A DNA stretch of 64,000 bases from Devosia salina (GTDB taxonomy: Bacteria > Pseudomonadota > Alphaproteobacteria > Rhizobiales > Devosiaceae): contig NZ_CP080590.1 of the NCBI RefSeq assembly GCF_019504385.1, positions 662,001 to 726,000 on the forward strand, read 5' to 3'. This document shows, piece after piece, positions 7,202 to 15,673 of this stretch. How positions within the stretch are numbered: the stretch's first letter is position 1; every line of letters starts with the position of its first letter. The translations under genes and the position numbers were made by a program. Below the pieces are notes generated by a model. It did not search any database. It was given only the letters and a program-made list of their open reading frames with translations, and was not told the DNA's origin.

Positions 7202-9490
7202 GTGAGTTTGGCGCAGGAAATGTTTGCGATTGCCCCGGCAACGGGGAAAGCGAACCTGAGCGCCGGTCAATTGAAGCTGCTCACCGGCAAGGCCCGCTGG
7301 ATTTTTCGCGTTGGGGAAGCCGGCTTTCCCACCGTGCCCACCATCGCCATCACCCGCGCCGCCTGGGAAGAATTGCAGGCCGAACGCGGGCGGCGCGATT
7401 CCCGCCTGCGCACCCATTGGGTCGCCTGCCTCTATAAGCTCGTCGCCAAAGACGGCCAGCCGCCCCAACTGGTGGTGCGCACCTCGGCCACCACCCACAA
7501 TAGTGGCCTTGCTCCGGCCCGGCTCGGTATAGCGGCGCCGACCGCGCCCGAGGATTCGGTCGATCCGACCCGGCCGCTCGCCAGGGCGATCAAGCAGGCC
7601 TTCGAGAGCTATGGTTTTTTCGGGCGCAGTTGGACCGGCGCGCGGCCCGAGGAAGATCGTGCCCGCCAGATCGTCCTGGTGCAGGCCCTGGCCGAGGGTG
7701 AGATCGAGCAGTTCCTGACCCGCAACGCCACCACCGGCGCGCTCGGCCCCGCCCCCCTCAACGGCAGCCCGCTGCCGCGCCTGCCCAAGGATGTGGAGGC
7801 GCTGATCGGCCTGCTCGACGCCAAGGCCGGCCGCCACATGGCGTGCCTCGTTTCCGTCAATGGCGGCAAGGTGACATTCCTGTCGGCCCGGCCAGTGCAG
7901 GCCGGTGCCGGTGCCGAGCTCGAAGCGGCGGTGGACCGCGTCGAGCGCAAGGTCTGGACCCCGCAGGGCGCCGTCAGCCGGGTCGATGCCAATCGTCTGG
8001 CGCTGATGCTGCACCCGCGCCTCAAGTCGCCGGAAGAGGCGACCCCCATCGCCATGGGCCTGGGCGTCTCCCCGGGTGCGGCCAGCGGCATCATCACCTT
8101 CAATCCCGACGACGCGGCCCGCCTGCGCGCCCGCGGCAAGCACTGCATCCTCGTCGTCAACGAAACCGGCCCCGCCGATATCGAGGGCATGAAGGCGGCC
8201 ACCGGTATCCTGACGGCCCGCGGTGGCATGTCCAGCCATGCCGGGGTCATCGCCCGCATCACCGGCAAGCCCTGCGTGGCCGGGGTGCGCAGCCTGTCGG
8301 TCGATGCCGTCGAAATGGTATGCCGCATCGGCGACCGCGAGTTCCGCGCCGGCGATCGTCTCACCATCGATGGCACCGATGGGGCCGTCTATCTGGGCAA
8401 TCTGCCCCTGGCCCAGCCGCAGATCGGCGGCGCCATCGGCAAGCTCCTGGGCTGGTCCGATGCCAGCCGCGCCATTGCCGTGCGCACCAATGTCGAGACG
8501 GTGGAATCGGCGCAGACGGCGCTGAGTTTCGGCGCCGAGGGCATCGGTCTGGCCCGGTCCGAACACATGTTCTTCTCGCCCGAGCGCATGGTGGCGCTGC
8601 GCCGCATGATTCTCTCCGAGGACGAAGACGCGCGCTCCCGCGCCATTGCGGGGCTCGTGGATTTCCAGACGGGCGATTACTCGGCGCTGTTCTCGGCCAT
8701 GCAGGGCCTGCCGGTCACGGTTCGCCTGTTCGATCCGCCCTTGCACGAATTCCTGCCGCGCACCGACGAGGAGATCGAGGAGACGGCGGCCTCACTGGGC
8801 GTGGCGGTCCGCGCCCTCAGGCTCAGGCTCGAGCGCATTGCCGAGATCAACCCCATGCTGGGCCATCGCGGCGTGCGCCTCGCCATCACCTATCCCGAAA
8901 TCCTCCAGATGCAGATGCAGGCCGTGCTCGCCGGCGCCCGCGCGGCCAGCGAGAAGCAGTCTGAGCCGGTAGCCATCGAAGTCATGGTGCCTTTCGTCTC
9001 CACGGCCACCGAAGTCTCCTGGGTGCGCGAACGGACCATGGCCATCCTGGACAATTCCGGCCTCACCCGTTCCGATCGCGTGCGCTTTTCATTCGGCACC
9101 ATGATCGAACTGCCGCGCGCCTGCCTGCGGGCCGGCGATATTGCGGCCATGGTCGATTTCATCTCCTTCGGCACCAACGACCTGACCCAGACCACTTTCG
9201 GCATTTCCCGAGACGATGCTCCGGCGTTCCTCGCGGCCTACCAGCGCAAGGGCGTCTATGAGCGCGACCCCTTCGTCACCATTGACGAGAAAGGCGTGGG
9301 CGAAATGATCGAGATCGCCATTGCGCGCGGCCGCGCCGCCAATCCGCGGCTCAAGATCGGTATCTGCGGGGAGCATGCCGGCGATCCGGCCTCGCTCAAG
9401 TTCTTTGCCGGGCTCGGCGTCGACTATGTGAGCTGCTCACCCTATCGTGTTCCGGTTGCCCGGCTGACCTTGGCGCAGACTTCGTCTTAA
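7202..9490 (+). CDS. PEP-utilising enzyme, PPDK-like with degenerate ATP-grasp half
   Basis: The 762-residue product has the swivelling phosphohistidine domain (TARGGMSSHAGVIAR, His346) and a full PEP/pyruvate TIM barrel (GLARSEHMFF, VRLFDPPLHEFLP, NPMLGHRGVRLAI, FGTNDLTQTTFG, GICGEHAGDP with Cys722). The His-to-Cys spacing of 376 residues equals that of Clostridium symbiosum PPDK (H455, C831). The N-terminal nucleotide-binding half is about 110 residues short. It keeps only echoes of PPDK motifs (LLTGKARWIF for LGGKGANLAEM, VVRTSATTHNSG for the arginine loop) and lacks the acidic DVEFT-like metal site before the ARPVQ strand. So the PEP side looks active while the ATP/AMP side looks dead or reassigned. 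It may be another PEP-linked phosphotransferase. Confidence 0.8.
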   Translation: MSLAQEMFAIAPATGKANLSAGQLKLLTGKARWIFRVGEAGFPTVPTIAITRAAWEELQAERGRRDSRLRTHWVACLYKLVAKDGQPPQLVVRTSATTHNSGLAPARLGIAAPTAPEDSVDPTRPLARAIKQAFESYGFFGRSWTGARPEEDRARQIVLVQALAEGEIEQFLTRNATTGALGPAPLNGSPLPRLPKDVEALIGLLDAKAGRHMACLVSVNGGKVTFLSARPVQAGAGAELEAAVDRVERKVWTPQGAVSRVDANRLALMLHPRLKSPEEATPIAMGLGVSPGAASGIITFNPDDAARLRARGKHCILVVNETGPADIEGMKAATGILTARGGMSSHAGVIARITGKPCVAGVRSLSVDAVEMVCRIGDREFRAGDRLTIDGTDGAVYLGNLPLAQPQIGGAIGKLLGWSDASRAIAVRTNVETVESAQTALSFGAEGIGLARSEHMFFSPERMVALRRMILSEDEDARSRAIAGLVDFQTGDYSALFSAMQGLPVTVRLFDPPLHEFLPRTDEEIEETAASLGVAVRALRLRLERIAEINPMLGHRGVRLAITYPEILQMQMQAVLAGARAASEKQSEPVAIEVMVPFVSTATEVSWVRERTMAILDNSGLTRSDRVRFSFGTMIELPRACLRAGDIAAMVDFISFGTNDLTQTTFGISRDDAPAFLAAYQRKGVYERDPFVTIDEKGVGEMIEIAIARGRAANPRLKIGICGEHAGDPASLKFFAGLGVDYVSCSPYRVPVARLTLAQTSS

Positions 9491-9576
9491 ATTGTCGAGG
9501 CCGGATACCCATTTGGGTGAGATCGGTAGAAGCCGGTCGCTACGAGCCGGGACCAAAGGGAAGGGGCTTGGCCTCC

Positions 9577-10131
9577 GTGAAAATACTAGCTTTCGTCCTG
9601 GCCTTGCCACTGCTTCTGGTGCCTGGTCTTCCGGCCTCGGCACAGACAGGCGCCCAATGCGCCGCCATTGCCGACGATGCCGAGCGCCTCGCCTGCTATG
9701 ACAATCTGTTCCGCTCCGGGAGCACTGCCCCCGAAGGGCTCAGCGTCACGCTGCAATCCGAACAGTTGATCCCGGCGCGCCCCAGCGGCCGGGCCCCCGC
9801 CACGATCACCGTCTCTTGCGAGGCCAATATCCTGCAGGTGGCCTTCGGCTTTGCCGGCAACACCATGTCGGCGCTAGGGAGCGATACCGGCATCACGTTG
9901 CAATACGATCTGCAACGGGCCCGCTCGTCCACGCTGCCGGTCAATGCGGACAATACGGCGATCCTGATCGACAACACCCGCGACGCACGCAGCTTCCTCG
10001 ACGGGCTGGCCGGCGCCACCAATCTCACTGTGCGGGTCACCCCGGCCAGCACGCGCTCGCTGTCGGTGCGGTTCCGCGTCGATGCCTTTGCCCAGGAAGT
10101 CGCGCCGGTGGTGGCCGCCTGCAGCCAGTAG
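9577..10131 (+). CDS. Secreted TagO/VasI-like protein
   Basis: From the GTG at 9577 the product is about 184 residues. It has a signal peptide (KILAFVLALPLLLVPGLPASAQ) and then CAAIADDAERLACYDNLF, the N-terminal signature shared by TagO/VasI proteins. A C-terminal beta-rich domain follows (ITVSCEANILQVAFGFAG, VNADNTAILIDNT, a C-terminal Cys). TagO/VasI is associated with type VI secretion in some proteobacteria, but no type VI genes are in this window. The start is chosen because it follows a purine-rich AAGGGAAGGGG. An ATG at 9517 would add 20 residues before the signal peptide. Confidence 0.6.
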   Translation: MKILAFVLALPLLLVPGLPASAQTGAQCAAIADDAERLACYDNLFRSGSTAPEGLSVTLQSEQLIPARPSGRAPATITVSCEANILQVAFGFAGNTMSALGSDTGITLQYDLQRARSSTLPVNADNTAILIDNTRDARSFLDGLAGATNLTVRVTPASTRSLSVRFRVDAFAQEVAPVVAACSQ

Positions 10132-10318
10132 GGCGGGCGGTACACTTTGCCGCAGTGATGTGATGGAACTGCCCCAGCCCCGCCACATCTGCGCCCTTTG
10201 CGCGCCCCGAACCCCATTTACCCAGCGCTAACCTTAATAACCGATCATCACGACTGTCGGCATTTGAGCGTCACATTTGCCGGGCGTAGTTCGTGTTGCG
10301 TAGCGTTGAGTATTCTAT

Positions 10319-11383
10319 ATGGCCCTTTCCCACCGGCCGGTGGCGCGTCGTCGCCCGGTCAGAGCGGTTAGCCGAGGAGTTGGTATCGCCAGGGCGCTGG
10401 TGATGGCGATGGTGGCTCCCCTTGCCTATCTCGGTTTTGCTGGCGCAGCTTTTGGCCCCGGCTCTGCACCCCTTGGGCTTGCCGGCCTGCCGGGTCAGGA
10501 GCAGCCCGTGGCAATCGCCCAGGCTAGCCTCAGTTTTTCCGGCGTCGACCCGGTCATCACCGGTTCGGTCAATCACCTGTTCGACAGCGCCAGCTTCACC
10601 GGTCCCAATCGCGCCGAAAAGACCGATCGTGTCCGCCCGGCTGTCGATGCGCTTGAAATCTCGAAAAGCTTCGAGACCGCGCGGCTGCAGCTCGCCTCCC
10701 TGCGCGCGCCTGCGGATCCTGCAATCTACGGGCAATCCAGCATCGCCCAGGCCGAGGTGGAACCCCAAGAAGCCGGGCCGCGCATGTCGGTGGCCTCGAT
10801 CCACCCCAATGCCGCTGCCGCGCTCGACGCCATTGCCGGCATCGCGCCGAAATCCGATGAGACCCTGTCCGGCGTGACCCTGCCGGTGGCCGTGCCTGAG
10901 CAACTGGCCTATGCCCGCGCCAATACCCCCGCCATCGGCGCCATGGCCACGGGCGAAGCCATGAAGGTCTCCGAACGCGAGCAATGGTGCCTTGCCACCG
11001 CCGTCTATTTCGAGGCGCGCGGGGAAGCCTATCGCGGTCAGGTCGCCGTGGCGCAGGTCGTGCTCAATCGCGTCAAGGACCACCGTTATCCTGACACCAT
11101 CTGCGGCGTCGTGTTCCAGAACCAGAACAAGCGCAATGCCTGCCAGTTCTCCTTTGCCTGCGATGGCATTCCCGAGACGGTGACCGAGCCTGAGCCCTGG
11201 GCCCAGGCCGAGGAAATTGCCTCCAAGGTCACCAGCGGCGAGCTCTATCTGACCGAAGTGGGTGATGCGACCCATTACCACGCCACCTATGTGCGTCCCG
11301 CCTGGGCTCCACGCATGACCAAGGTGACGCAGATCGGCCTGCACGTCTTCTACAAGTTCAAACGTGGCTGGCTGTTCGGCTAG
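10319..11383 (+). CDS. SleB-type cell-wall hydrolase
   Basis: The 354-residue product has a basic N-terminus, one hydrophobic segment (signal or anchor, residues about 20-50), a long low-complexity linker and a C-terminal Hydrolase_2/SleB domain (about residues 215-350). Domain motifs are WCLATAVYFEARGEAYRGQ (probable catalytic Glu), AVAQVVLNRV, ACQFSFACDG and THYHATYVRPAW. Family members cleave peptidoglycan glycan strands; in non-sporulating alphaproteobacteria they are thought to help wall remodelling. It is monocistronic, with about 190 bases of upstream sequence. Confidence 0.88.
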   Translation: MALSHRPVARRRPVRAVSRGVGIARALVMAMVAPLAYLGFAGAAFGPGSAPLGLAGLPGQEQPVAIAQASLSFSGVDPVITGSVNHLFDSASFTGPNRAEKTDRVRPAVDALEISKSFETARLQLASLRAPADPAIYGQSSIAQAEVEPQEAGPRMSVASIHPNAAAALDAIAGIAPKSDETLSGVTLPVAVPEQLAYARANTPAIGAMATGEAMKVSEREQWCLATAVYFEARGEAYRGQVAVAQVVLNRVKDHRYPDTICGVVFQNQNKRNACQFSFACDGIPETVTEPEPWAQAEEIASKVTSGELYLTEVGDATHYHATYVRPAWAPRMTKVTQIGLHVFYKFKRGWLFG

Positions 11384-11486
11384 TGCCTGCATCTATGCGT
11401 CAGCGCATATGACTTCGGCACTTTTCTGCAATTTCGTTTGAATGCGATCCGTGGTCTTCCTTGGCGGGAGGACCACGGAGTGCATC

Positions 11487-12155
11487 ATGACCAGCAGAAC
11501 CGGCAGTTTTGGCAATCGGCTTGCTTTGTCCGCATTGATCGGTCTGGGAGCTCTGCCCTTGCTGCCGGCGATCGGGCGCATGCTGCTGCGCTTTGTCGAT
11601 GTGGATGCGCCACCCGAGATGGTCGCCGACACCGCGCGCTTTTTCATCATGCCCGTGCCGGTGGTGCTGCATGTCGTCGGCGGTTGCCTCTTCACCCTGC
11701 TCGGTGCGCTGCAGTTCTCGCCGACGCTGCGCCGATATCCATGGCACCGGCTGACCGGCCGCGTTCTGGTCGCGGCGGGGCTCATCGCCGCGCTCTCGGC
11801 CCTGTGGCTCACCCAGTTCTACCCACACCCGCCCAGTGAAGGGCCGTTGCTCTACTGGTTCCGGCTTGCCGCAGGGTCGGCCATGCTGGCCTTCCTGATC
11901 AGTGGCTATCGCGCCGCGCGGGCGCGGCGGTTTGATCGCCACCAGGCCAGCATGATGCGCGCCTATGCCCTGGGCCTGGGTGCGAGCACGCAGATGCTGA
12001 TCGGTATCCCCTGGCTGCTGCTGTTCGGAGAGCCGTCACCTGTTGTGGGCGACCTCTTGCTGGGCGGCGCCTGGCTGCTCAATCTGGCGGTGGCGCAATG
12101 GCTGTTGGGCCGGCGCCCGGGGCAGGCCGTGCGCCCGCTGCCAGCCAGCGCCTGA
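11487..12155 (+). CDS. DUF2306-type membrane protein
   Basis: A 222-residue protein with about six hydrophobic segments. HVVGGCLFTLLGALQF, WHRLTGRVLVAAGLIAALSAL and RARRFDRHQASMMRAYALGLG are characteristic of DUF2306. Conserved histidines in these blocks hint at haem or metal binding, but no function is established. The ATG at 11487 is chosen because CGGAG lies 6 bases upstream; an in-frame ATG at 11442 would add 15 non-conserved residues. Confidence 0.75.
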   Translation: MTSRTGSFGNRLALSALIGLGALPLLPAIGRMLLRFVDVDAPPEMVADTARFFIMPVPVVLHVVGGCLFTLLGALQFSPTLRRYPWHRLTGRVLVAAGLIAALSALWLTQFYPHPPSEGPLLYWFRLAAGSAMLAFLISGYRAARARRFDRHQASMMRAYALGLGASTQMLIGIPWLLLFGEPSPVVGDLLLGGAWLLNLAVAQWLLGRRPGQAVRPLPASA

Positions 12156-12161
12156 GCCGTA

Positions 12162-12617
12162 TCAGTAGCCCGTGGTACGACCGCTCAGCCGCAGGAAGGA
12201 ATTGCCAGCGCGGCTCGAGAAGCTGAACCAGTCGCCATTGCTCCAGAACCGCACCCAATTGCGCCGGTGGGGCGTCACCTCGGTGACGTCGACGCCCGGA
12301 TAGAGCACGTGCTTGGAGGTCAGTCCATCGGTGGAATAGGTGCCGGTGGCGGTGGTGGTGATGTCGACATAGGTTACACGTCCGCCTTCGATCTTCTTGA
12401 CCGTGCTGCTCGAGAGCGGATCGGTCGAGACCCAGTCAGCATAGTCCACCAGATAGTCGCGGCCTTCGAACTTGACGAGCTTGTCGGTGTCGAACCCGGC
12501 CGGCATTTCATCGCCAAAGGCTTCCAGCACATAGCCAGGGCCGATGGCGGCCAGCCCGGTTGCGCATATCGCACCCAGGGTCATGCCCATCAACATATGC
12601 TTGGTCGGCAGATTCAT
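12162..12617 (-). CDS. Hypothetical exported protein
   Basis: Not recognised. From the ATG at 12617 the product is 151 residues with an N-terminal hydrophobic segment (MLMGMTLGAICATGLAAIGPGYVL in part) that could be a signal peptide or anchor. A basic/aromatic soluble part follows, with repeated Ser/Thr (TTTATGTYST) and the end VRFWSNGDWFSFSSRAGNSFL. An upstream ATG at 12653 would add 12 residues. It converges on the DUF2306 gene with only 6 bases between. Confidence 0.55.
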   Translation of the reverse strand: MNLPTKHMLMGMTLGAICATGLAAIGPGYVLEAFGDEMPAGFDTDKLVKFEGRDYLVDYADWVSTDPLSSSTVKKIEGGRVTYVDITTTATGTYSTDGLTSKHVLYPGVDVTEVTPHRRNWVRFWSNGDWFSFSSRAGNSFLRLSGRTTGY

Positions 12618-12731
12618 GGCGGGCACCCCGTTCTGTTCCACTTCGGCACACATGCCTTAACGGATCAGTAACCATCAAGTGCCGGACGAGAAACGCCAAA
12701 CTGCCCTTAGGGTTAATCTCAACAGGCCCGG

Positions 12732-13358
12732 TCAGGCGCCCTGGATCGTGTCGCTAATGGTCTCGAACGCCTCAACAAAACGCTCATGGGCCTGTTGGGT
12801 GGGCCAGGGCCGGATGAGCCGGTCGAAGGCATCGACGTCGAACGCCGACTGGCCCGGTTCTCCGAACAGGCGTCGCGCCTCGACCGGATCGAAGCCCGCC
12901 AGGTGCGTCGCCTCGAAAAAAGCCGCTTCGCGGTCGGCTTTTTTGATCAGCTTGGTGAGCGCCGCGGTCATCGTGGCCGGCAGCGAGAAGCGCAGGAAGA
13001 TCGCCGACAGCAGCCGGTTCTCCACGTCCTTATAGTTCCCGCCCATGGCCGCCTTGAAGGGCGAGATGATGTCGCCCATCACATATTCCGGGGCGTCATG
13101 CAGCAGTGCCTGCAGCAATGCGGTCGCCGCGGCGTCGGGATTGGAGGCGCGGAACAGCTCGAGCACCAGCACCGAATGCTGCGCCACCGAAAAGGGATAA
13201 TCGCCCTGGGTCTGCCCGTTCCAGCGAGCCACGCGCGCCAGGCCATGGGCAATGTCGCTCAATTCCACATCGACAGGCGAGGGATCGAGAATATCGAGAC
13301 GGCGACCAGACAGCATACGCTGCCAGGCGCGGGCGCTTTGGCGTGACATCGGCATCAA
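12732..13358 (-). CDS. HD-domain hydrolase (YfbR-like)
   Basis: A 208-residue HD-superfamily protein. The metal-binding residues are in AQHSVLVLELF and ALLHDAPEYVMGDIISPFK, followed by LIKKADREAAFFEATHLAG. The arrangement fits YfbR-like 5'-nucleotidase/phosphohydrolases, which act on nucleoside monophosphates in the cytoplasm. The exact substrate is inferred only at family level. Adjacent ygfZ is on the same strand, about 59 bases upstream. Confidence 0.82.
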   Translation of the reverse strand: MMPMSRQSARAWQRMLSGRRLDILDPSPVDVELSDIAHGLARVARWNGQTQGDYPFSVAQHSVLVLELFRASNPDAAATALLQALLHDAPEYVMGDIISPFKAAMGGNYKDVENRLLSAIFLRFSLPATMTAALTKLIKKADREAAFFEATHLAGFDPVEARRLFGEPGQSAFDVDAFDRLIRPWPTQQAHERFVEAFETISDTIQGA

Positions 13359-13417
13359 CCGGAAATGCGGACTGTTGCACTAGCCATAACAGATCGGGCC
13401 GATTCGAGAATGTTCGG

Positions 13418-14260
13418 CTAGTCGTCTTCGGCGGCAGCGTCGCCCAGCCGATAGTTGGCCCAGACCGGCAGTTCGATATGCACCGGCCTGCCGCCGACCG
13501 TCACCGCCGCCGGGTCGGTGATCCGGTCGAGCCGGACGATGGCGACCGCCCTGCCATCCACCACCTGTCCCACCGTGCCGGCCTCACGGCCATTGGCCAT
13601 GACTGCCTGTCCTGCCTCACCTTCAATGCCTGAGACAATCACCGGCCGCCGCCGCGCCGTGCCGCGGTGCTTCATTCGGCTGACGACTTCCTGGCCAACA
13701 TAGCAGCCCTTGGCAAAGTCGATGCCGTCGAGCAGGTCAAGGCCGATGTCGTGGGCGAAGGCGTCATTGGCGGGAAAGTCATTGCCCAGATGTGCGATGC
13801 CGCAAGCGATGCGCTCACCCTGATAGAATGCATCATCCTGCACCCAGCCGCCGGTCGCCTCGACGTCCGCAATGGCGCGCCACCCCATGTCTATCGGACC
13901 CATCCGGTCCGTGTGGCGGATGCCGTCCGGTTCTGCATCCTGCGCAAAGCCGACGCGATGGGTTTCGCGCAGATCGTCGATCACCACCTGCGCTCGCAGG
14001 CGGTACATCTTCATGCGCTTGAAGAAGTCGTCGGCCACCGATTGGTGGACATCGAGCCAGAGCGCATCCTCGGCATGCCCTGCCAATCCCTCGGCCAGGA
14101 TTTTCCCCTGGGGTGACAGGAGGGCCCATGCGGCGGCCACGTCCCCGTCGCCATTGCCCTCGCTGGGAATTTCTCCGGTGACGACGTCGTTGAGCAGCCT
14201 GTGGGCATCGGGCCCCGAAAAGCGGAACAGGGCACGGTCGGCCCGCAGATGAATGGTCAT
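13418..14260 (-). CDS. ygfZ: YgfZ/GcvT folate-binding protein
   Basis: A 280-residue protein with the folate-binding, aminomethyltransferase-like fold and the YgfZ signature KGCYVGQEVVSRMKHRG, including the functional Cys. RLLNDVVTGEIP and LLSPQGKILAEGL are also typical. YgfZ helps maintain Fe-S enzymes in the cytoplasm. The frame stays open far upstream, across the divergent dihydroorotase gene, but the conserved N-terminus MTIHLRADRALFRFSGPD places the start at 14260. It diverges from the dihydroorotase with an 87-base gap. Confidence 0.92.
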   Translation of the reverse strand: MTIHLRADRALFRFSGPDAHRLLNDVVTGEIPSEGNGDGDVAAAWALLSPQGKILAEGLAGHAEDALWLDVHQSVADDFFKRMKMYRLRAQVVIDDLRETHRVGFAQDAEPDGIRHTDRMGPIDMGWRAIADVEATGGWVQDDAFYQGERIACGIAHLGNDFPANDAFAHDIGLDLLDGIDFAKGCYVGQEVVSRMKHRGTARRRPVIVSGIEGEAGQAVMANGREAGTVGQVVDGRAVAIVRLDRITDPAAVTVGGRPVHIELPVWANYRLGDAAAEDD

Positions 14261-14292
14261 AGTGACTTGCCTTGCAAAGCTGCCGTCCGATA

Positions 14293-14332
14293 TGTCGGTT
14301 TTGACGGTCGACAAGACCATACAGAACCGACA
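14293..14332 (+). promoter_or_regulatory. Hairpin in the leader of the dihydroorotase-like gene
   Basis: TGTCGGTT (14293-14300) pairs with AACCGACA (14325-14332). Counting one G-U pair as RNA, the stem extends to 11 pairs (TGTCGGTTTTG with CAGAACCGACA). It ends 15 bases before the ATG at 14348, next to the probable ribosome site. It may influence translation of the gene or be a DNA operator in this divergent region. Confidence 0.35.
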
Positions 14333-14347
14333 GGCGGGACCCGAGAC

Positions 14348-15673
14348 ATGGCGCAGTACGACACGATTTTCAAGAACGCCACCGTGGTCAACCAGGATGG
14401 CGAGGGCCTGGCCGATATCGCGGTTCTGAACGGCCGAATCGCTGCGCTTGGCACTATCGAGGGCAGCGCCGCCGAGACCGTGGACTGCAAGGGTCTCCAT
14501 ATCCTGCCCGGCGTCATCGACACCCAGGTGCATTTCCGCGAGCCCGGCCTGACCCACAAGGAAGACCTTGAAAGCGGCTCGCTCGGCGCGGTCATGGGCG
14601 GCGTGACGGGCGTCTTCGAGATGCCCAATACCAATCCGCTGACCACCACCCGCGAGACTTTCGAGGCCAAGATCGCTGCCGGCACCAATCGCATGCATTG
14701 CGATTTCGCCTTCTATATCGGTGGCACCCACGAAAACGTCGCCGAACTGCCCATGCTCGAAAAGCTGCCGGGCTGTGCCGGCGTCAAAGTGTTCATGGGC
14801 TCGTCCACCGGCTCGCTGCTGGTGCAGGATGACGATGGCGTCGAAGCCATCCTCCGCGCCATTTCCCGCCGCGCCGCCTTCCATTCGGAAGACGAATATA
14901 TGCTCGAGGAGCGCAAGCATCTGCGTGTGCCGGGCGATCCGTCGAGCCATCCGGTCTGGCGTTCGCCCGAAGTCGCCATGAGCTGCACCACGCGGTTGGT
15001 GAACCTCGCCCGCAAGACCGGCAAGCGCATCCATGTGCTGCATATCTCGACCAAGGAAGAAATCGTCTATCTCGCCGACCACAAGGATGTCGCCTCGGTC
15101 GAGGTGACGCCCCACCACCTGACGCTCGACGAAACCGCCTACACCCGCCTCGGCACCTATGCGCAGATGAACCCCCCGGTGCGCGACAGGGACCATCGCG
15201 AGGGCATCTGGAAGGGCGTCGCCAATGGCGTTGCCGACATCCTCGGCTCCGACCACGCGCCGCATACGCGCGAGGAAAAGGACCATGCCTATCCCGCCAG
15301 CCATTCGGGCATGACCGGCGTCCAGACGCTGGTGCCGACCATGCTCGACCACGTCAACAATGGAAAGCTGAGCCTCCAGCGCTTCGTCGACATGACCAGC
15401 CACGGCCCCAATCGCCTGTTCGGCATTGCCAACAAGGGCCGCATCGCCGTGGGCTATGACGCCGATTTGACCATTGTCGACCTCAAGCGCCGCGAGACCA
15501 TCACCAATAGTTGGATCAGGAGCCGCGCCGGCTGGACGCCCTATGATGGCGTCACGGTCACCGGCTGGCCCGTCGGCACCGTGGTGCGCGGCAATAAGGT
15601 CATGTGGCAGGGCGAGCTGGTGACGCCAAGCAAGGGCCAGCCGATGCGCTTCCTCGAAGCGCTGGCCGGCTGA
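14348..15673 (+). CDS. pyrC: Dihydroorotase-like amidohydrolase
   Basis: The 441-residue product belongs to the multifunctional-complex-type dihydroorotase branch: ILPGVIDTQVHFREPGLTHKED, FEMPNTNPLTT, VTPHHLTLDE, GSDHAPHTREEK and the C-terminal WTPYDG block. Dihydroorotase cyclises carbamoyl-aspartate in pyrimidine synthesis. The first metal motif is D-x-Q-x-H where canonical class I enzymes have D-x-H-x-H; I recall similar variants annotated as dihydroorotase in rhizobia. The start is the ATG at 14348, matching MAQYDTIFKNATVV. No other pyr gene is adjacent, so the exact substrate is not certain. Confidence 0.85.
   Translation: MAQYDTIFKNATVVNQDGEGLADIAVLNGRIAALGTIEGSAAETVDCKGLHILPGVIDTQVHFREPGLTHKEDLESGSLGAVMGGVTGVFEMPNTNPLTTTRETFEAKIAAGTNRMHCDFAFYIGGTHENVAELPMLEKLPGCAGVKVFMGSSTGSLLVQDDDGVEAILRAISRRAAFHSEDEYMLEERKHLRVPGDPSSHPVWRSPEVAMSCTTRLVNLARKTGKRIHVLHISTKEEIVYLADHKDVASVEVTPHHLTLDETAYTRLGTYAQMNPPVRDRDHREGIWKGVANGVADILGSDHAPHTREEKDHAYPASHSGMTGVQTLVPTMLDHVNNGKLSLQRFVDMTSHGPNRLFGIANKGRIAVGYDADLTIVDLKRRETITNSWIRSRAGWTPYDGVTVTGWPVGTVVRGNKVMWQGELVTPSKGQPMRFLEALAG

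Noticed and set aside
13418..15403. 661-codon minus-strand frame
   Set aside because: Only its last 280 codons are ygfZ; the rest is antisense to the dihydroorotase gene and lacks conservation.
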